Source of the DNA: Dastarcus helophoroides
Taxonomy: Eukaryota > Arthropoda > Insecta > Coleoptera > Bothrideridae
Assembly: GCA_028583605.1 (NCBI GenBank)
Contig: CM053328.1
Span: 32,781,578-32,845,577, forward strand
DNA length: 64,000 nt
Direction of reading: 5' to 3'
Shown here one piece after another: positions 36,201-51,200 of the stretch. The position numbers and the translations under genes were made by a program. The notes beneath the pieces are model-generated. The model had not been told where the DNA came from, did not search any database, and worked only from the letters and a program-made list of their open reading frames with translations. The first letter of the stretch is position 1. Each line of letters starts with the position of its first letter.

Positions 36201-39200
36201 GTGGGACCAGCATACATTCAATATTGCATAAACATTTGACTGTCAACAAAATTTGTTCGCGTTGGATTCCACACAATTTGTCAATCGCTCAAAAAGAGGC
36301 TCGTGTCGATTGGTCGAAAGAAATGCTCAAAAAATACGATCGCGGTGCTTCGAAACACGTCTATGACATCGTGACAGGTGATGAATCGTGGATTTACGCG
36401 TATGACCCCTAAAGTAAACAGCAGTCAACTGTATGGGTGTTTCAAGATGAGCCAAATCCAACAAAAGTTGTTCGCGCACGAAGAACTTCCAAGCAAATGG
36501 TCGCCTGTTTTTTCGGAAAAACTGGACATGTCGCAACCGTACCACTAGAACAACGCAGAATAGTCAATTCTGAGTAGTACACAACCATTTGTTTGCCAGT
36601 TGTCTTCCAAGAAATCAGGAAAACCATCCGCCGAAGACGGATCACTCTTCATCACGACAATGCGAGCTCTCACACATCGGCTCAAACAACTGCATTTTTG
36701 AGCACCCAAAATATCGGTTTGATGAGTCATCCGCCGTATAGTCCTGACTTGGCACCGAATGACTTCTTTTTATTCCCGTACGTAAAAACTGAGAGGTCAA
36801 CGTTTTTCGACACCTGAAGAAGCGGTTGCTGCATTCAGAATGCATTTTTTGGAGATACCTCAATCAGAGTGGCAAAAGTGCTTCGACAATTGGTTCAAAC
36901 GCATGCAAAAGTGTATAGATCCTCATGGGGAATATTTTGAAAAACAATAAAGTGATTTTCGATAATTAATATTTGTTTTTGTTCTCTAATTCCGAAATAT
37001 AAAAGACAACCTTCGTACATCTATTTATCCCCAACCAGTAATATACTGGTCCCTGTCTAGTACGATCAGAGGCTAAGTACGATGGTGTACGAGATCACGA
37101 TGCATTACATATGCAGTGACTCTCCTAGATTTTAGCATCTTAACAGTCCCTAATCAGTAGCTCCATAGACGACGGGCCTTAGTTTACCTGGTGTGAAAGA
37201 TATTCGTGCCCTAAAACTGGAGTTGAAACGTGGCTGAGTTTGATATATTAATTGCACTGAATTGTTTGTCGATATCACTTCAGGTAGATTATCAGCGTTC
37301 ACAGAGCAGTAAGTCACTATTATATCATCTGTATATTCTGAAAGACCGTTGTAGATTTTTATGGATTCCTGATACCATTTTTGAGTCAAGTTGACGAACT
37401 CGAATCTGAAATATGAATAAATGCATTGTCAGGAAGCAACAAACATTTCTTCTTACTTTATAGATACTACCGCCCAGTCGGGAGCAGATATGTTCCAGAT
37501 GCAAGTCATTTGTTCAAATGGTGATATCATATCGTTAAAGGGTGGATTTGAAATTATTGTTGGTTCAGTGATCTGATCTCCACAGTCTGAAATAGTAATT
37601 GTATGTCAACAAAATTTTTTGCTACTAGCATCACTTGTGGTCGAAAAGCGACCACATTATTTTTATATTTGTAAAGAACTAAATTGATTTTCACATAATT
37701 TTAATTGATGCATATTTGTATGCAAATTTTTAATTCTTACCTTGACTAAATGAGAAAAGGTGCGGGAGTGTGTAAATTTCGACTTTTTTTTTAATTTGGA
37801 CTTTTAATGACAATTTTGGTTTTTATTAAACATAAGAGATTTTTTAAAAAAGTCAATTTTTTCAGAATTTCAACATTTTCTCGAAATCTCGACTTTTTTG
37901 AAGCATTAAAAATAAAATTTTTATTATTGAACATTATACATTTTTTCTTAGAAATGTGACTTTTTGAAAATTTCGACTTTTTTTTTCAAAATAGAGATAT
38001 TTCTTAAATTTAGATTTTTTCAAGAGATTGAATTGGATGTCTACTATTTTCAAAAAATTCGTTTTTTTTTAAATTGTCATATTTTTGATTTACATACTCT
38101 TTTTGATAATTTCGACATTATTTTAAAAATGTCGACATTTCCACTTATGTTAAATTCTACATTTTTTTAATATAATTTAATATATTAGAACTTTTGACTA
38201 AATCTAAAAATTTTAATTATTTCAAAATACCACTTTTTCAAAATTTTGCTAATTTTGGGACTTTTCAAAATTTGTTTCTCGAAATTTTTGCTTTGTTGTA
38301 TATTTCGACTTTTTTTGAATAATTCTGCTTTTCTGAAAATTTTAACCTTTTTAAAAATGTAGACTTCAATTATTTTGATAATCCCGTTACTCTTTCAACT
38401 GTTTGTCCTTTTGATTTTAATTCTACATTTCTACAAATTTTTTCATTTTTGGAAATTTTAAATTTTTTTTACTTATAAAAATCTACCTTGTTTGAAAGTT
38501 TTGAATTTTTTTTTGAAAAATTTCACTTTTTTAAAATATTGATTTTTATTTTTTTGGAAGTTTTGGGTTATTTGAAAAGTGAGACTTCTTTTTAACACTG
38601 ATTATTCCTTGTAATCTTAAGTATTTCAAATTATAAATTTTTTAAAGATTTAATTTTTTTCTAATTTTGACTTCAGAATTTCGATTTTATTGAAAATTGT
38701 TCCTTCTTTTGAAAATTTCTAAGTTTGCAGAATTTAATTTATCATTAACTCTTAGATTTCTTTCAAATTTTTAACTGAAAATTTTTGTAAATCCAATTTT
38801 TGGAACATATCACTTTTGAAAATTTTTACTTATTTGAAAATTTTCATTTATGTACTTCTTTAAAATTCCGACACAAAATTTCTTTTTATTTTTTCAAATT
38901 TCTTACCTTCTTATAAAATATTGAGTTTTTTAAATCTCGTCTTTTTTTTGAAATTTTGGGTTCCTTTATGAATACTGAATTCTGAAAATTTTAATTTGCT
39001 TTTCAAAATATCGACTTAAAAATTTCGACCTTTTTTCAAAATGTTGATTTTTCTCTATGTATTTACATTTCTTTTAATTCAGTTTCTTAAAAATTCCATT
39101 TTTTTAAAAATTTTATCTTAATTAAAGTTGACCATTCTAAAAGTTGGAATATTTCAAAATGTTGACCTTTTTTCAGGATTTTGATATTTTTTGAAAACCG

Positions 39201-42200
39201 CTACTTTTATTTAGAATTTAGATTTTTCTTCGAAATTATTGTTATTATTATTTTTGAAGCGAGAACAATTTTGCCAGTTCCAAATTTCATATTTCAACAT
39301 TTTAACTTCTAAACATTTTTTCTCTCGAAATTATGACTTTTTTTGAAAATTTTGCTTTTTTTTCCAAAATATCGACTTTTTCTTCAAATTCTGACCTTTT
39401 TTCTTGTAAAATTTGACTTCCCTGAAGTCTTAAATGGTTTAAATGTCGAGTTTGGAAAGTTTGAAATTTTTCATAATTGTTACCTTTTTGAAAATTCCAA
39501 CTGTTTTTAAAAATGTTGACTTTTTGGGCCCTTGACTTTTTGAAAGATCTGAGTTTAAAATTTTGGCCTTTTTTCCAAATTTCGACCTGTTTTTGTCTTT
39601 TTTTTTCGAAAATTTAAATTTTTTTAAAAATTCCATCTCTCTGAAGATGATAGTCTGGCTATCGAAACGCGTTAGAGCAACCTTTGTACAGTCTCTTTCG
39701 TTTTGAAATTCTCTTTTCAACATTTTTAAAGTTTTTAAAATTTTGACTTTTTTTCAAAGTTTTTGATGGTTTTTAAAAATCTTGCTTTTTCAAAATTTCG
39801 CTTTGTTCGAAAAAAATTGTTTTGGTAAACTAATTTTTGGCTTATATTAAAAAAATTAATTTTTTTTCAATATTTTATTAAATATCCTTTCTAACCCCGA
39901 TTGGGACTTAGATTTTTGAAATAGACTAAGTACGTCCATTTCTTTCATATACAGTGTAATTTTTTTAAAACATGGCAGAGGTCAACCTTTTTTTGAAATG
40001 ATAGACTAGTACTTCCAATTGCAAAGTTGTAGGAAATAGCTTGACTAAGGAATATGTACCAAAAAATCTTTCTTATGTTGCCATATTTCTTCAGTAAATA
40101 TTAAAACAATATCTTTTAAATGGCAACACTGCGTTTTTTTAACATATTTTGATAGATCTTCAAATTCTAAACCGAAGGTGTTCTGTCACATTTTTTATTT
40201 GAAGTTGTTGTTTTCGAACAATCAAACCAGATCTCCCCTTTCGATGGTCACACCTACCTTCCAGGAAAAAGGTAAATTTGAAACCTCTTCCACTTATTTT
40301 GTTATCTGTTTTGAATATTATTTCAGCGTCAGCGTTACGCATACGTAGAAGCGAAGGCTTTTTGTCGTCACAATACACTTCATTTAATAAGCCTCTATTA
40401 AACCACCCCAAATCGTGATTTACTTCATTGATTGTAACGTTATCGTACTGGCAGCGAGGTAAACCTGCGACATATTTCAGTTTTAAATTGGGAGAGAAAT
40501 TTATCAATGTGTACACCTTTTTCTAGTTGGAAATCTAGAAATTCCACAATGATGGTTTTGTGATTTGATATTGGTTTAATAACGTAAATGCAGTTTAATC
40601 CTGGACGGTATCCTATATTGTAGCTAGGGCTATAAATGGTCTCATAGGTTTTGATTGCATAAAATGTACCACCACAAGTGAAATGCGATCTAATCTAAAA
40701 AGAAATAACTAAATTTTATCATTGCTGACGTCATTAATTTATAACTATATCGCTTATGTTCAAATTCTTAAATATATCTTAATACTAAGAGGAACAGATT
40801 GGAATAAAAAATTTTATTTTTTGAAAATCGTACTTTTTTTTTCAAAAATTGAAAATTTTTTCTTCTAAAAATGATGAATTCATTTAAAAATTTATTTTTT
40901 TTTTCAAAATTTAGATTTATTTTAAATTTAGACTTTTTTGGACATTTCTGAACCCATTTTAAATATTTTGATTTTATAGTGAATATTTGTATTTGTTTTT
41001 ATAATTTGTGATCATTGAAAATTCCAAAATATCGACTAGTTTAAAGTTTTGATCTTTTTATTCTTTTTCAAAAATTCGACTTTTCTGGACTTTTTTAAAA
41101 ACGCCGCACATTTTAACTCTTTCGAAAATTTCGACTTTTTTTTAACTTATTTTTGGAAGTTTCTGTTTTTTGCAAATTTAAAAATTTTGATTTCTAAAAC
41201 CTTGACTTTTTTAAAGTTTTGATTTTTTCATTTTACTTTTTAAAAAATACACTTTTTTGGACATTTGAAAATGTTTTAGTTTTTAGGATTTTCACTCAAC
41301 ACTCAATTTTAAAATAAATAAATCGATTTCTTTTAAAAATTTGATTGTGTCAAGTGTAACTTCATTAAAAATTTCGTCTCCTTTTAAAAATCTTGACATT
41401 TCAAAAGTTTCGCTTTTTCTCCAAAATGTCAACTATTTTCAAATTACAACTTTTTTTAAAATGTTAGCTTATTTTGAAACTCTGAGCTTTCAAATTTTCG
41501 ACTATTTCAAACATTTTGAGTTTGTCAAAAGTCCTATTTTTTCTGGAAAATGTCTACTTTTTCTCGATGTTTTGATTTTTGGAAGTCCAACTTTTTTGGC
41601 AAAAAACTACTGTAACGCAATGTAAATAGATGAAATAGGATTTAGAATAGAATTGTAGAATTTAGTAAATAAAAAAAGTTTGTAGAAGGATCTGATAAAG
41701 GAAATGCGGCCACGATAACGAAACAAATGGCATATAAGCGTTCCAGAAGTTTCGGCAAACGATAAGCCTTATCTGCCGAAAAGTTCTAGAAGCCGGCGCC
41801 CAAAACTATAAAAGGCGGTCAGCTTTTCCTCGAGTCAGTCAGTTAGAAGTTAGTGTAGTTAGTGGGTTAGCAATTAGTAAATAAGTAGTGAGTTACTGTT
41901 CAGTTGAAGTGTGCCGAGTTAATTTGGTAATAAAGTGGTGTAATTCACACGTGATAATCTATTCGAACCGATAAAGCCCGTAACACTACTTTATTTGAAA
42001 ATTACGACATTTCTGAAAATGTGAATTTATTTTTAAAACTAACGACTTTTTTTTCCATAATTTCCATTTTTTTAAGAAAAGTAGACCTTTTTCAAATTTT
42101 TGACTTTCTCTCGAAAAAACATCTAACTGATTTTTAAAACCTAGCCTTTTTGAAACTTTCGACTTTTTTTAAATTGTAACTTGTAAAAAATGTTAACCTA

Positions 42201-45200
42201 TTTCAAAATATTATTTCATCTTTTTTTTTCAAAATATCGACCTATTTTTAAGAATTCTATTTGGAAGAATTTGGAATCGATTTATTTTTAATTTCGAATT
42301 TTTTTGGAAATTTTGCTTCTTTTATATTTAGCAGTGGCGGCTGGTAACTTTTTGATAAGGGGTGCGCAGATGGAAGAATATTAGTAGTTGAGAGTTTAGG
42401 TGACTGCAGTGCCATAGCAAGGCATTAAATTTAAGAGAAACAAAAGTAATACAAAAGGTGTGATATTTAATAGTATTTTTACGAATTAAATTTAATTAAC
42501 ATCTTATAAGCTTCAAAATATTTTTGGGTTATCATCTCTAAATTATAAAAAAAATATTATCGACATTTCTGAGCCCCTTTAAAGTACTTTGTACGGTTGC
42601 ACGTCGTTACGGCTCTGGGTTACTTAATTAAAATCGTTTGCTTTCATAGGAATAAAATTATATCACTTTTTCGTGAAAATTGCATTTGAAAATAAAATAT
42701 GTTTTATTACAAAGTTTTAATTAAACTCTACAGATACAAAAAAATATATTTTTTTAAACAAAATCCACTCTATGATCTTTTAAAGAAATAGTGTTCATTA
42801 CTTTCTCATCAAAATTGTTTAATTCCAAATTTACAAATTAATAATTAGACCCTAAAATGGGTACTGCTATCTCTTAGTGAATAGCGGTAAAATTGGCAAT
42901 TAGGCCTGTAAACGGCACAATTAGCAATCGCAATTAGATCAGCCGGCACCTACGCATTTAGCATCATAAGCCGTAAATACACACTCCAAATTCTGATTCG
43001 TATTCACGACTTGGCAATATCGCATAAGCGCGGAGCGACGTACCCCGGCCTAGCTTTAACGTGGTGTTCTGTAGTTTATTTCTCCGTTTATCGTGGAGGC
43101 CGTTGATAGGTATCGCAGGGCAGCCACGTTAGGTGCATAATTCTGCGCGCACCAATTTATTTAAATTTCCTTATAATATTTAATATAATGAAATCAAACG
43201 TTGCGTACTTTATTCCAAGTCACTCGCAAGTATTATTAGTTAATTAGTATATCATTATTTTTTGTTTAAAAATGTGATAAATCCAAGTCTTTTACATTAA
43301 ACAGAAAAGAATAGATCGCTCATTTTACGAGGAGTGTTCACTTTTACGCTCTTTAAGACCAGCCGCCACTGAAGTTAACCTTTTTGGAAGTCTCGGTTGT
43401 TTTTGAAAATTTTAGCATTTCAAAATTTTGACTTTTTGTTCAAAATTGTCGCCTTTTCTAAATTTCTACTTTTTAAAAATAAAATTAACTCAGTTTGATT
43501 TGGACTTGAAATTTTCGATTGCTTTCCAAATTTGGAATTGTGAAAGTTTCAACTCTTCTTTAAATTTTTAACTTTTTCTCAAAATTTTGACTTTTTTGGA
43601 ATATCAGATTTTTTAAATGATACTAATTCAGTCCCATTTTGACTACTGAAAAAAAACGACATTAATTGGGGGGTGGGCGGCAAGTAGATTGCGATACTCT
43701 ACTATAGGTACAATGACTAGCAAAAATTTAGACAAAATGAGCCCTGTTTCTAATACCTGAAATCCTGAATCAGTCAATACATCATTGCTTCTGAATAATA
43801 TTTTTAGTTGGTTGCTCGTTGACTCAATTTTGGGTGGAGTTCTACCGCATTTCTTTCCCTTGGACAACCAAGTGTCATTCTTCCAATCGAAAATCTACGA
43901 AACATAATCTGCATTTTCCGGGCAATATCGATGGATGAAGGTGTTTTCAAACAAATTACCTCTACAAAATCTTTTTCGCAATTTTCGGTGTCTTCTATGC
44001 TGAATCTGCCAATAAATTCCAAATTAATTTTGTACCCAATTTGTGCTCGGATTTCCCAAATGCATTCAGCATTGTTGGGATATCTTTTGGGATATCCAGG
44101 ACTTTGGATAATTGTGTTATTTTCATGAAATATTCCACCGCAGCCTAAAACAAAGTGTTCTGTCTGTATTATCATCTCACTCTATAACTAATGGTCACTC
44201 GCATATTGAGTGAATTTAGTAATGAAGCTATTGAGTTCACAAAGTAATCTAACCTAATTGAGTCCACTAAGGTTACTAACTTATTGAGTTCACTAAGTGA
44301 AGTCAATAGGTTCACGTTACTCCTTATGAGGTGACGTTAAATTTAGATATCACGTAGTCATATTTCAAAAAATGTTTTAGAATATTATCAACTTTCATTA
44401 AAAAAAATTAAATACTTCCAAACTGGATGGTAGAAATGTTAAATAAAATTAATAAACACAGTTCCACTTTAATCTTGGTAAACGGAGTAAACATCTCGTT
44501 ACAGACAAATATTTAGCTAAGAATAATTTAAAAATTTTGCGTAGTTTTCGGATGAAATCTGAAATTAAATGGAACAGGCATAAGCAACCTTTTTTTACAG
44601 CGGGTCAATTACAAGGCTAAAAATTTTGCGCGGGCCGCATATAACAAAAATATGAATGCTGGGGCGCTTGCACCCCCTAGTTCATGCAGCAAACTGAAAA
44701 TTTGTATGTATTCAATTGGAGGACTTTCCAATTCTTCAGAATTCATTTTTTCCTTGAAACATTTTTCCGAAATTTCTACCTTTTTCTCAAATGTTGTATA
44801 TTTTTTTACAAAAATTTGACTTTTTTTTTTAAATTTGCATTTACTCATAAAATTTGCCTTCTTTTATCAAACATGACTGTCAAAATTTTGAGTTTAAAAG
44901 TTCCTCGTTTATTTCTGAAATTTCATCATTTCTCGAAATTCGACTTTTTCTGAAAATTTCGCCTTGTTTTGATTCTGAAAATTTCAGCTTGTTTATTAAA
45001 ATTTGTCTTGTTTTCGAAATCTGGTCGACAAAAGGGTATATTTTTTAAAAATTCAAAAGTTTTGTGAAAGGACAAAAATTTTTTTGTAAATTTCAACCCT
45101 TTTTTAATTCAAATTTGCTGGGGTGCTTGCAGCCCCTGGTTCATGCAGCAAACTGAAAATTTGTATATATTCAATTGGAGGACTTTCCAATTCTTCGAAA

Positions 45201-48200
45201 TTCATCCTTTCCTTGAAACAATTTTTTCGAAATTTCTACCTTTTTCTCAAATTTTGTATATTTTTTTACAAAATTTGACTTTTTCTTTAAAAGTTTTGCA
45301 TTTATTTATAAAATTTGCCTTCTTTTATTAAACATGACTGTCAAAATTTTAAATTTAAAAGTTCCTCATTTTTTTTCTGAAATTTCATTATTTCTCGAAA
45401 TTCGACTTTTTCTGAAAATTTTGCCTTGTTTTGATTCTGAAAATTTCAGTTTTTTTTATTAAAATTTGCTTTGTTTTCGAAATATGGTCGATCTTTTGAC
45501 AAAAAGGTATATTTTTTTAAAATTCAAAAGTTTTGTGAAAGGACAAACATTTCTTTGTAAATTTCAACCCTTTTTTAATCCAAATTTCTGGTAGCTTCAA
45601 CTTGTTTGTCAAAATTTCGATGTGTTATCACAATATTTGACATTTTTTGACGCCTGTTGAGGCAAGGTTCCTCTGACTCGTCCAGAGAGTCCAGAGAAAG
45701 TAAATATTCGATTTTTCTCTTAAAATTTACTTTTTTTCTAAATTTAGAAGTTTCACTAAGATGAAATGCTTTTTCTCAAAATTTTGATCTTTTTTGCAAA
45801 ATTTCCCTTACAATATCGTCTTTTTCTTGGAGTTTTCATATTCTTTTATGCTATTTTTTAATTTGACTTTCTTCGGACAATTTTTTGTCCATTTCAAAGT
45901 TTTCTCGAATTTTTTTTTCAAATTCCGATATTTATCTGAACATTTACTTACAATTTCGATCTTTTAGATTCTAATTTTTTAGAAATTCTGACTGGTTTCC
46001 TAAAATTTGCTTTATTCAGGAAATCTTGATTTTTATCTCAATATCCGATATTTACAATTTCAATAAATTTTTTCTTTTTTTTTTGGTAATTCGTCTATTT
46101 TTCAAAATTTCGAATTTTTCCAAAATAGTATTTTACCTAAAATTCGCCTGTTCGTCCAAATTTGTCTATTTCGAAATTTCCATTTTGTTTTCGAAATCCT
46201 AGTTTTTGGACTTATTCAAAAATGGTTTATTTCAAAATTTTGTCATTTTCTTGAATATTCGTCTTTTTCAATAAACTGGCTTTTAGATCAAACGGTTATA
46301 TGGTTCTGAAAATGGTTACTTTTCTGTTGTTGCGAAAAATATTTTTGGGGATTTCGAGAAAAAGATTTCTGGTACATTGAACATCTTTACTAAATTTTAA
46401 ATTTTAAGGACAATGTTTTTGAATCTTGCGATTTTTTGTTTTCGGAGTTGAATTTTTTTTTGAAAATTGCGTCTTTTCGCAAAATTAGATTTCTGAAAAT
46501 TTTGATTTTTTTTTAAATTTTGCACATTTCTCAATATTTTGAGAAGAGTTAGGTTTTTATTTTTAATATGATTTATTGAAAATTTCAACTTTTTAAATTT
46601 TTCTTTTAAAATTGGACCTTTTTTTGAAAATTTGAAATGTTTCTCAGAAAGTTCAATATTTTTTTGTAATTTGTAACGTAATTTTAAAAAATCTTGAATT
46701 TTTTTAAAGTCTTTGTTATTTCTGATTTTTTAATAATTTTATTCCCGATAATTTCAACTTGTCCAAAATTCATGTTATTCTCCAAATTTTGACTTTTAAC
46801 TCAAAATTCAATTTTATCTATTTCTGGACATTTCCATTTAAAATGGAATTTTTTCCAAAGATTTAGACTTTTTCACAAAATTCGTTTATTTTTTTGTTAA
46901 TTGGATTAAAATTTTAATAGAAATTTAAACAATCTGAGAAAAATATTTTTAGGAAATCTTGAAAAGAAGATTTCTTGAAAATTTTCAAAAATATGACAAA
47001 ATTGAAATAAAATGAAAATTCTGAAATAATTATTTTTAAATGTTGCATTTTTTTACCTGAATTCGACTTGTTCTGGAAATTACACCACTTTTAACAAAAA
47101 TTTCTTTTTGGAAATTTCGCCTCTTCTACATTTCCACTTTTTCGAAATGTCGACATTTCTTAAAGTTCTCCAAAAACTTTTCACTGAAGATTGGGCTTTT
47201 TTTTTAATTTTGATTTTAATTTAAAAATGCAATGTCCCCAATTCTGTAGTTCTGTAGTCATACTAAGCCAGAAGGTTTTTTTTACCCATGAGTTTTTTAA
47301 AATGATTGTTGTTGCCCCCCCCCCCCTCAAAGAAAATCTTGCCTAAGCTCATGTCCAAGATATTTCATGAAACGTGGAAATTTATGTTTTTTTTTTCGTC
47401 AAATTGTTTGACATTTTCTTTTCCAACATTTTTACGTAAATCGGCGGAGCTTAGGCGGGCCACGTTATTTTCTTCTTAAAATTGAACCTTTTTTGGAAAT
47501 TTGGAATGTTTCTTAGAAAGTTCAATATTTTTTTGTAATTTGTAACATAATTTTTAAAAATCCTGAATTTTTTTTCGAAGTCTTTATTTTTTCTGTTTTT
47601 TGTTAATTATTCGCGATAATTTTGAGTATATCCAAATTTTTCAAATTTTGGCTTTTAACTCAAAATTCAATTTTACATGTTTCTGGACATTTCCATTTAA
47701 AATGGAATTTTTCCAAAGATTTAGACTTTTTCACAAAATTCGTTTATTTTTTTTAAATTGGATCGAAATTTTAATAGAAATCTAAACAATCTGAGAAGAA
47801 TATTTTTAAAAGATCTTGCAAAAAAGATTTCTTAAAAAATTTTAAAAATATGACAAAATTAAAATAAAATAAAAATCCTGAAATCATTATTTTTAAAAGT
47901 TGCATTTTTTTACCTGAATTCAACTTGTTCTCGAAATTACAACTTTTTTTACAGTAATTTATTTTTGTAAATTTCGTCTCTTTTACATTTTTACGTTTTC
48001 GAAATTTCGACATTTTTTAAAGTTCTCCAAAAGTTTTTTCTTAAGACTGGGCCTTTTTTCAAAATGTTGACTTTCATCTGAAAATGCGATGTCCCCAACT
48101 CTGAAGTTTTTAAGTAAAAATACACATTACTAAGCCAGAAGGTTTTCTTTTTTACCCATGAATTTTTTAGAATTGTTGTTGTTGCTCCACCTTCCTTAAA

Positions 48201-51200
48201 GAAAAGCTTGCCTACGCTCATGTCCAAGATATTTCATGAATCGTGGAAATTTATGTTTTTTTTTCATCAAATTGTTTGAAATTTTCTTTTTCAAAATTTC
48301 GTAAAACAGTAGATCTTAGGCGGGCCACAGAAGAATGTTAAGTGGGCCGCATGTGGCCCGCGGGCCACGTCTTACTCATCCCTGAAATAGATTTTTGTTG
48401 TTGTTCCACTTACCATCAGTAACAGGTTCAAAGGTGAAATTGAAACCTCTTTCTTTGGTATTAGATTGAGCGTGATACTCTATGAGCAGCGAGTCTCTCT
48501 GAGATACCACATCTTGGGGAATTTCCGATCCACAGTATTTTCCGATTTGTGGATCTAATTGTGTTTCCCCATTGTATATGGTTAAGAAACTTTTAGAACA
48601 ATCAGCGTCTAGATTGAATTTGTTAAACCTAATTTTAATTCTTTGACTATCAGGTAGATTTATAATCCAAGCACATTCTGTATCTTCGGCGGACTTATTG
48701 TTAGGACTGGTTATGTATCCAGTTTGATCTGTGATTATTCCTCCGCAACGATGAGTCTTGTAAGATATGCTAAAGTTTAGTTTATTTGAACTATATTGAG
48801 CAGCCTAAAAATGTAAATGAATATTTTATTTTACAACTATATAACTACAAGCAACAATCATATTTTAGAAAGATTTTAGTTTTAATTTTCCCGAGATGGT
48901 TCTTGAATTGAATAAATAAGTTCAAAATAAATTGGTATACGTAAAAACAGAACCTAAAGAATAACACTGATCTAATAAGTAATTAACTATTATCAATAAA
49001 AAAAAAGAAAAATTAGAGCAGATAGATTTCCATCAAAGAGAAATGTTAAATAAAATTAATAAACAAAAAAATCTTATTACTTACGTCAATAAAAATAACA
49101 CTGTGCGGTGTTCTAATAACAGCATTTTTTTCAAGTGTATTGCATATGTACGCCAGTGGAATAAATCCATGTGAAGCTGAAAATTAAATTACAAGATAAG
49201 GCAAAACAAGAAGTTTTGTTTCAGACCTGATCTTATCCGAATGTACGAAGGTAATGCATCAGCGTAGCAGTTATTTTCACTTTTATTTTGAAATATCGCT
49301 TCGACTGATATCACCAATGTAGACTGATTTAGACTGAAAAAACCATAAGCCCATGAGCAATAATATTTTTCTGGGTATTTTTCTAACTGAATTGTGCCTT
49401 CATAATAGAGATGCGGTTCTCCACATACTAGTGAAAAAAAGAAAAATTTAATTAATTTAGAAAATTTTTATAGAAATGTGATAAGTTTATACATATTTTA
49501 GGAAGTTCACTTTATTTACTTATGTGAAGATTCTTACTGGATAATTCATTTGTATCAAACGTCGCTTTAAATCCCCTGTGATTGGAAGGTTTTTTAATGT
49601 TGTAAATGACTCTCAAAATATTGTCAGTGGTTTTATATTCTCGAAGAGTTGGGGAACCATTAAGTTTAGCTAAAGGATACAAAGTATCCATTAATACAAC
49701 TGTTTGACCATCTCCGGTACTATCTAGATCAAAATCCGTAAAGCGTAAAGTTATCCTTCCCAATGGAGAACCTCTAATCAACCATTCACAACGAAGAGGT
49801 ATGTAGTTCATTTTTGGGTAACCTGGGGAGGAAATTGTTCCCCAATCAAAGTTACTTATTTCTCCTCCACATGCTAGAAATATATATGAAATAATTATAC
49901 AGTAATTGAATAATAATGATCAAAGTAGTGGGTGTATAAAACTACTTAAGGATCATTACCAACAGCAAAGTAATCAGCAAGTAATCGAACTTACCGTTTT
50001 CAGTAGAATTAAATTGAATAAAGAATGTTTCTCTTATAACCTCGTTCCGAGATAATCGAAATCTAATTTTTGCTCGATTGGTGCTAAGTACAATATCATC
50101 TGGAATTTTGTCAGTACAATATGATCCAACTAAATATTCTGAAAATCAGCTTATGTAAGTTATGTTCGATGTCATCAAATGCGTAATATACCAGAATTAT
50201 TAAACATGTCAATTCCAAAAACATCGAAATTTTTCTCTTTGCAATATTCAACCAGACCGTTATTCACGACGGATTCGGAATGGAGTTTGGTGTATGTAAA
50301 TTTTAATATCAGATTCGTTCCTGTTGGCGAGACGATATACCATGTACAATTTGATGTTTCTTTATGTATAAGATACTTTTTGTATCTATTAGAACTAATT
50401 TGACCCTGGCTTCCTCTTATAGTTCCCCCGCAATCCGCTTAAAATAACAAATTTTTACTAATAAAAATTTGACTATATATTTGCTAAATTACCTAAGGAT
50501 AATTTTGCCTTGAATCCATTCTTAGGTTCGCTTACAGCAGTAAAAAATTTAACGTATAACATGTTGCTTTTACTGTGCATTGTATTCGGCACATCTTTAC
50601 AGTAGACTCCCATAATAGGAGAATGTCTACTGCCCCCATCTCTTACTTCCACGTACTCTTCAGTACAACTATAAAAATAAAAATTCTGTTTTAGTTATAG
50701 TTCTAGTAGAGTTCTCATTGAAGGTTTCTGAAAATATAAATATCAGTGCTTACCCAGGAGATTCTGTTAAATCAAAACGTTCCTCGAATTCAATTTTAAT
50801 TGATTCGGCGACTGGTGCGGTAATAACCCAGATGCATTCGATGTGTGGTTCAGGTGCGTTGGGGTAGTTCAACGACCATATCTCTGTGGTATTCTCAAAA
50901 TCTGTAAGGGTTATGGAACCGCCACAATTAAATTGCACCTCTTCATATCTAATGCTGAATCCCTAAAGAATCCTGAACTGATAAAAGGGTCTTGGTTTAT
51001 AATTTGTCCTACCTCTACCGAAGCATTTCCAACATATTTGACGAATAACGCATTACTGAGTGTTTCCAGTTTTGAGGGTAGAGTATCACCACAGTATTTT
51101 CCTTTTCCCAATGGGGGAGAATCTTCGAAAGCACCATTTAACAACTAAAAGAATCGGTTCCAGTAGGACATTGTATAAACTATTAGGTAATGTTTTTGAT

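Larger units (their letters stand above)
40790..43620. repeat. AT-rich degenerate repeat block
   Basis: Fills most of the intron 40695-43756. Same TTTCGACTTTTT-like words as 37740-40000. Interrupted by a solo LTR (41611-41985) and an inverted-repeat element (42332-43371), which are therefore younger. Confidence 0.6.
44575..48386. mobile_element. AT-rich nonautonomous element, copy 2 (hAT-like ends)
   Basis: Left end CAGGCATAAGCAACC with GCGGGCCGCA inside; right end (complement) CAGGGATGAGTAAGACGTGG with CGGGCCACATGCGGCCC inside. Flanks AAATGGAA and AAATAGAT are similar, as an aged 8-bp duplication would be. The interior is AT-rich degenerate sequence with two tandem duplications. Sits in the gene 2 intron 44145-48413 and ends only 28 bp before the 48414 exon border. 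Confidence 0.5.
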
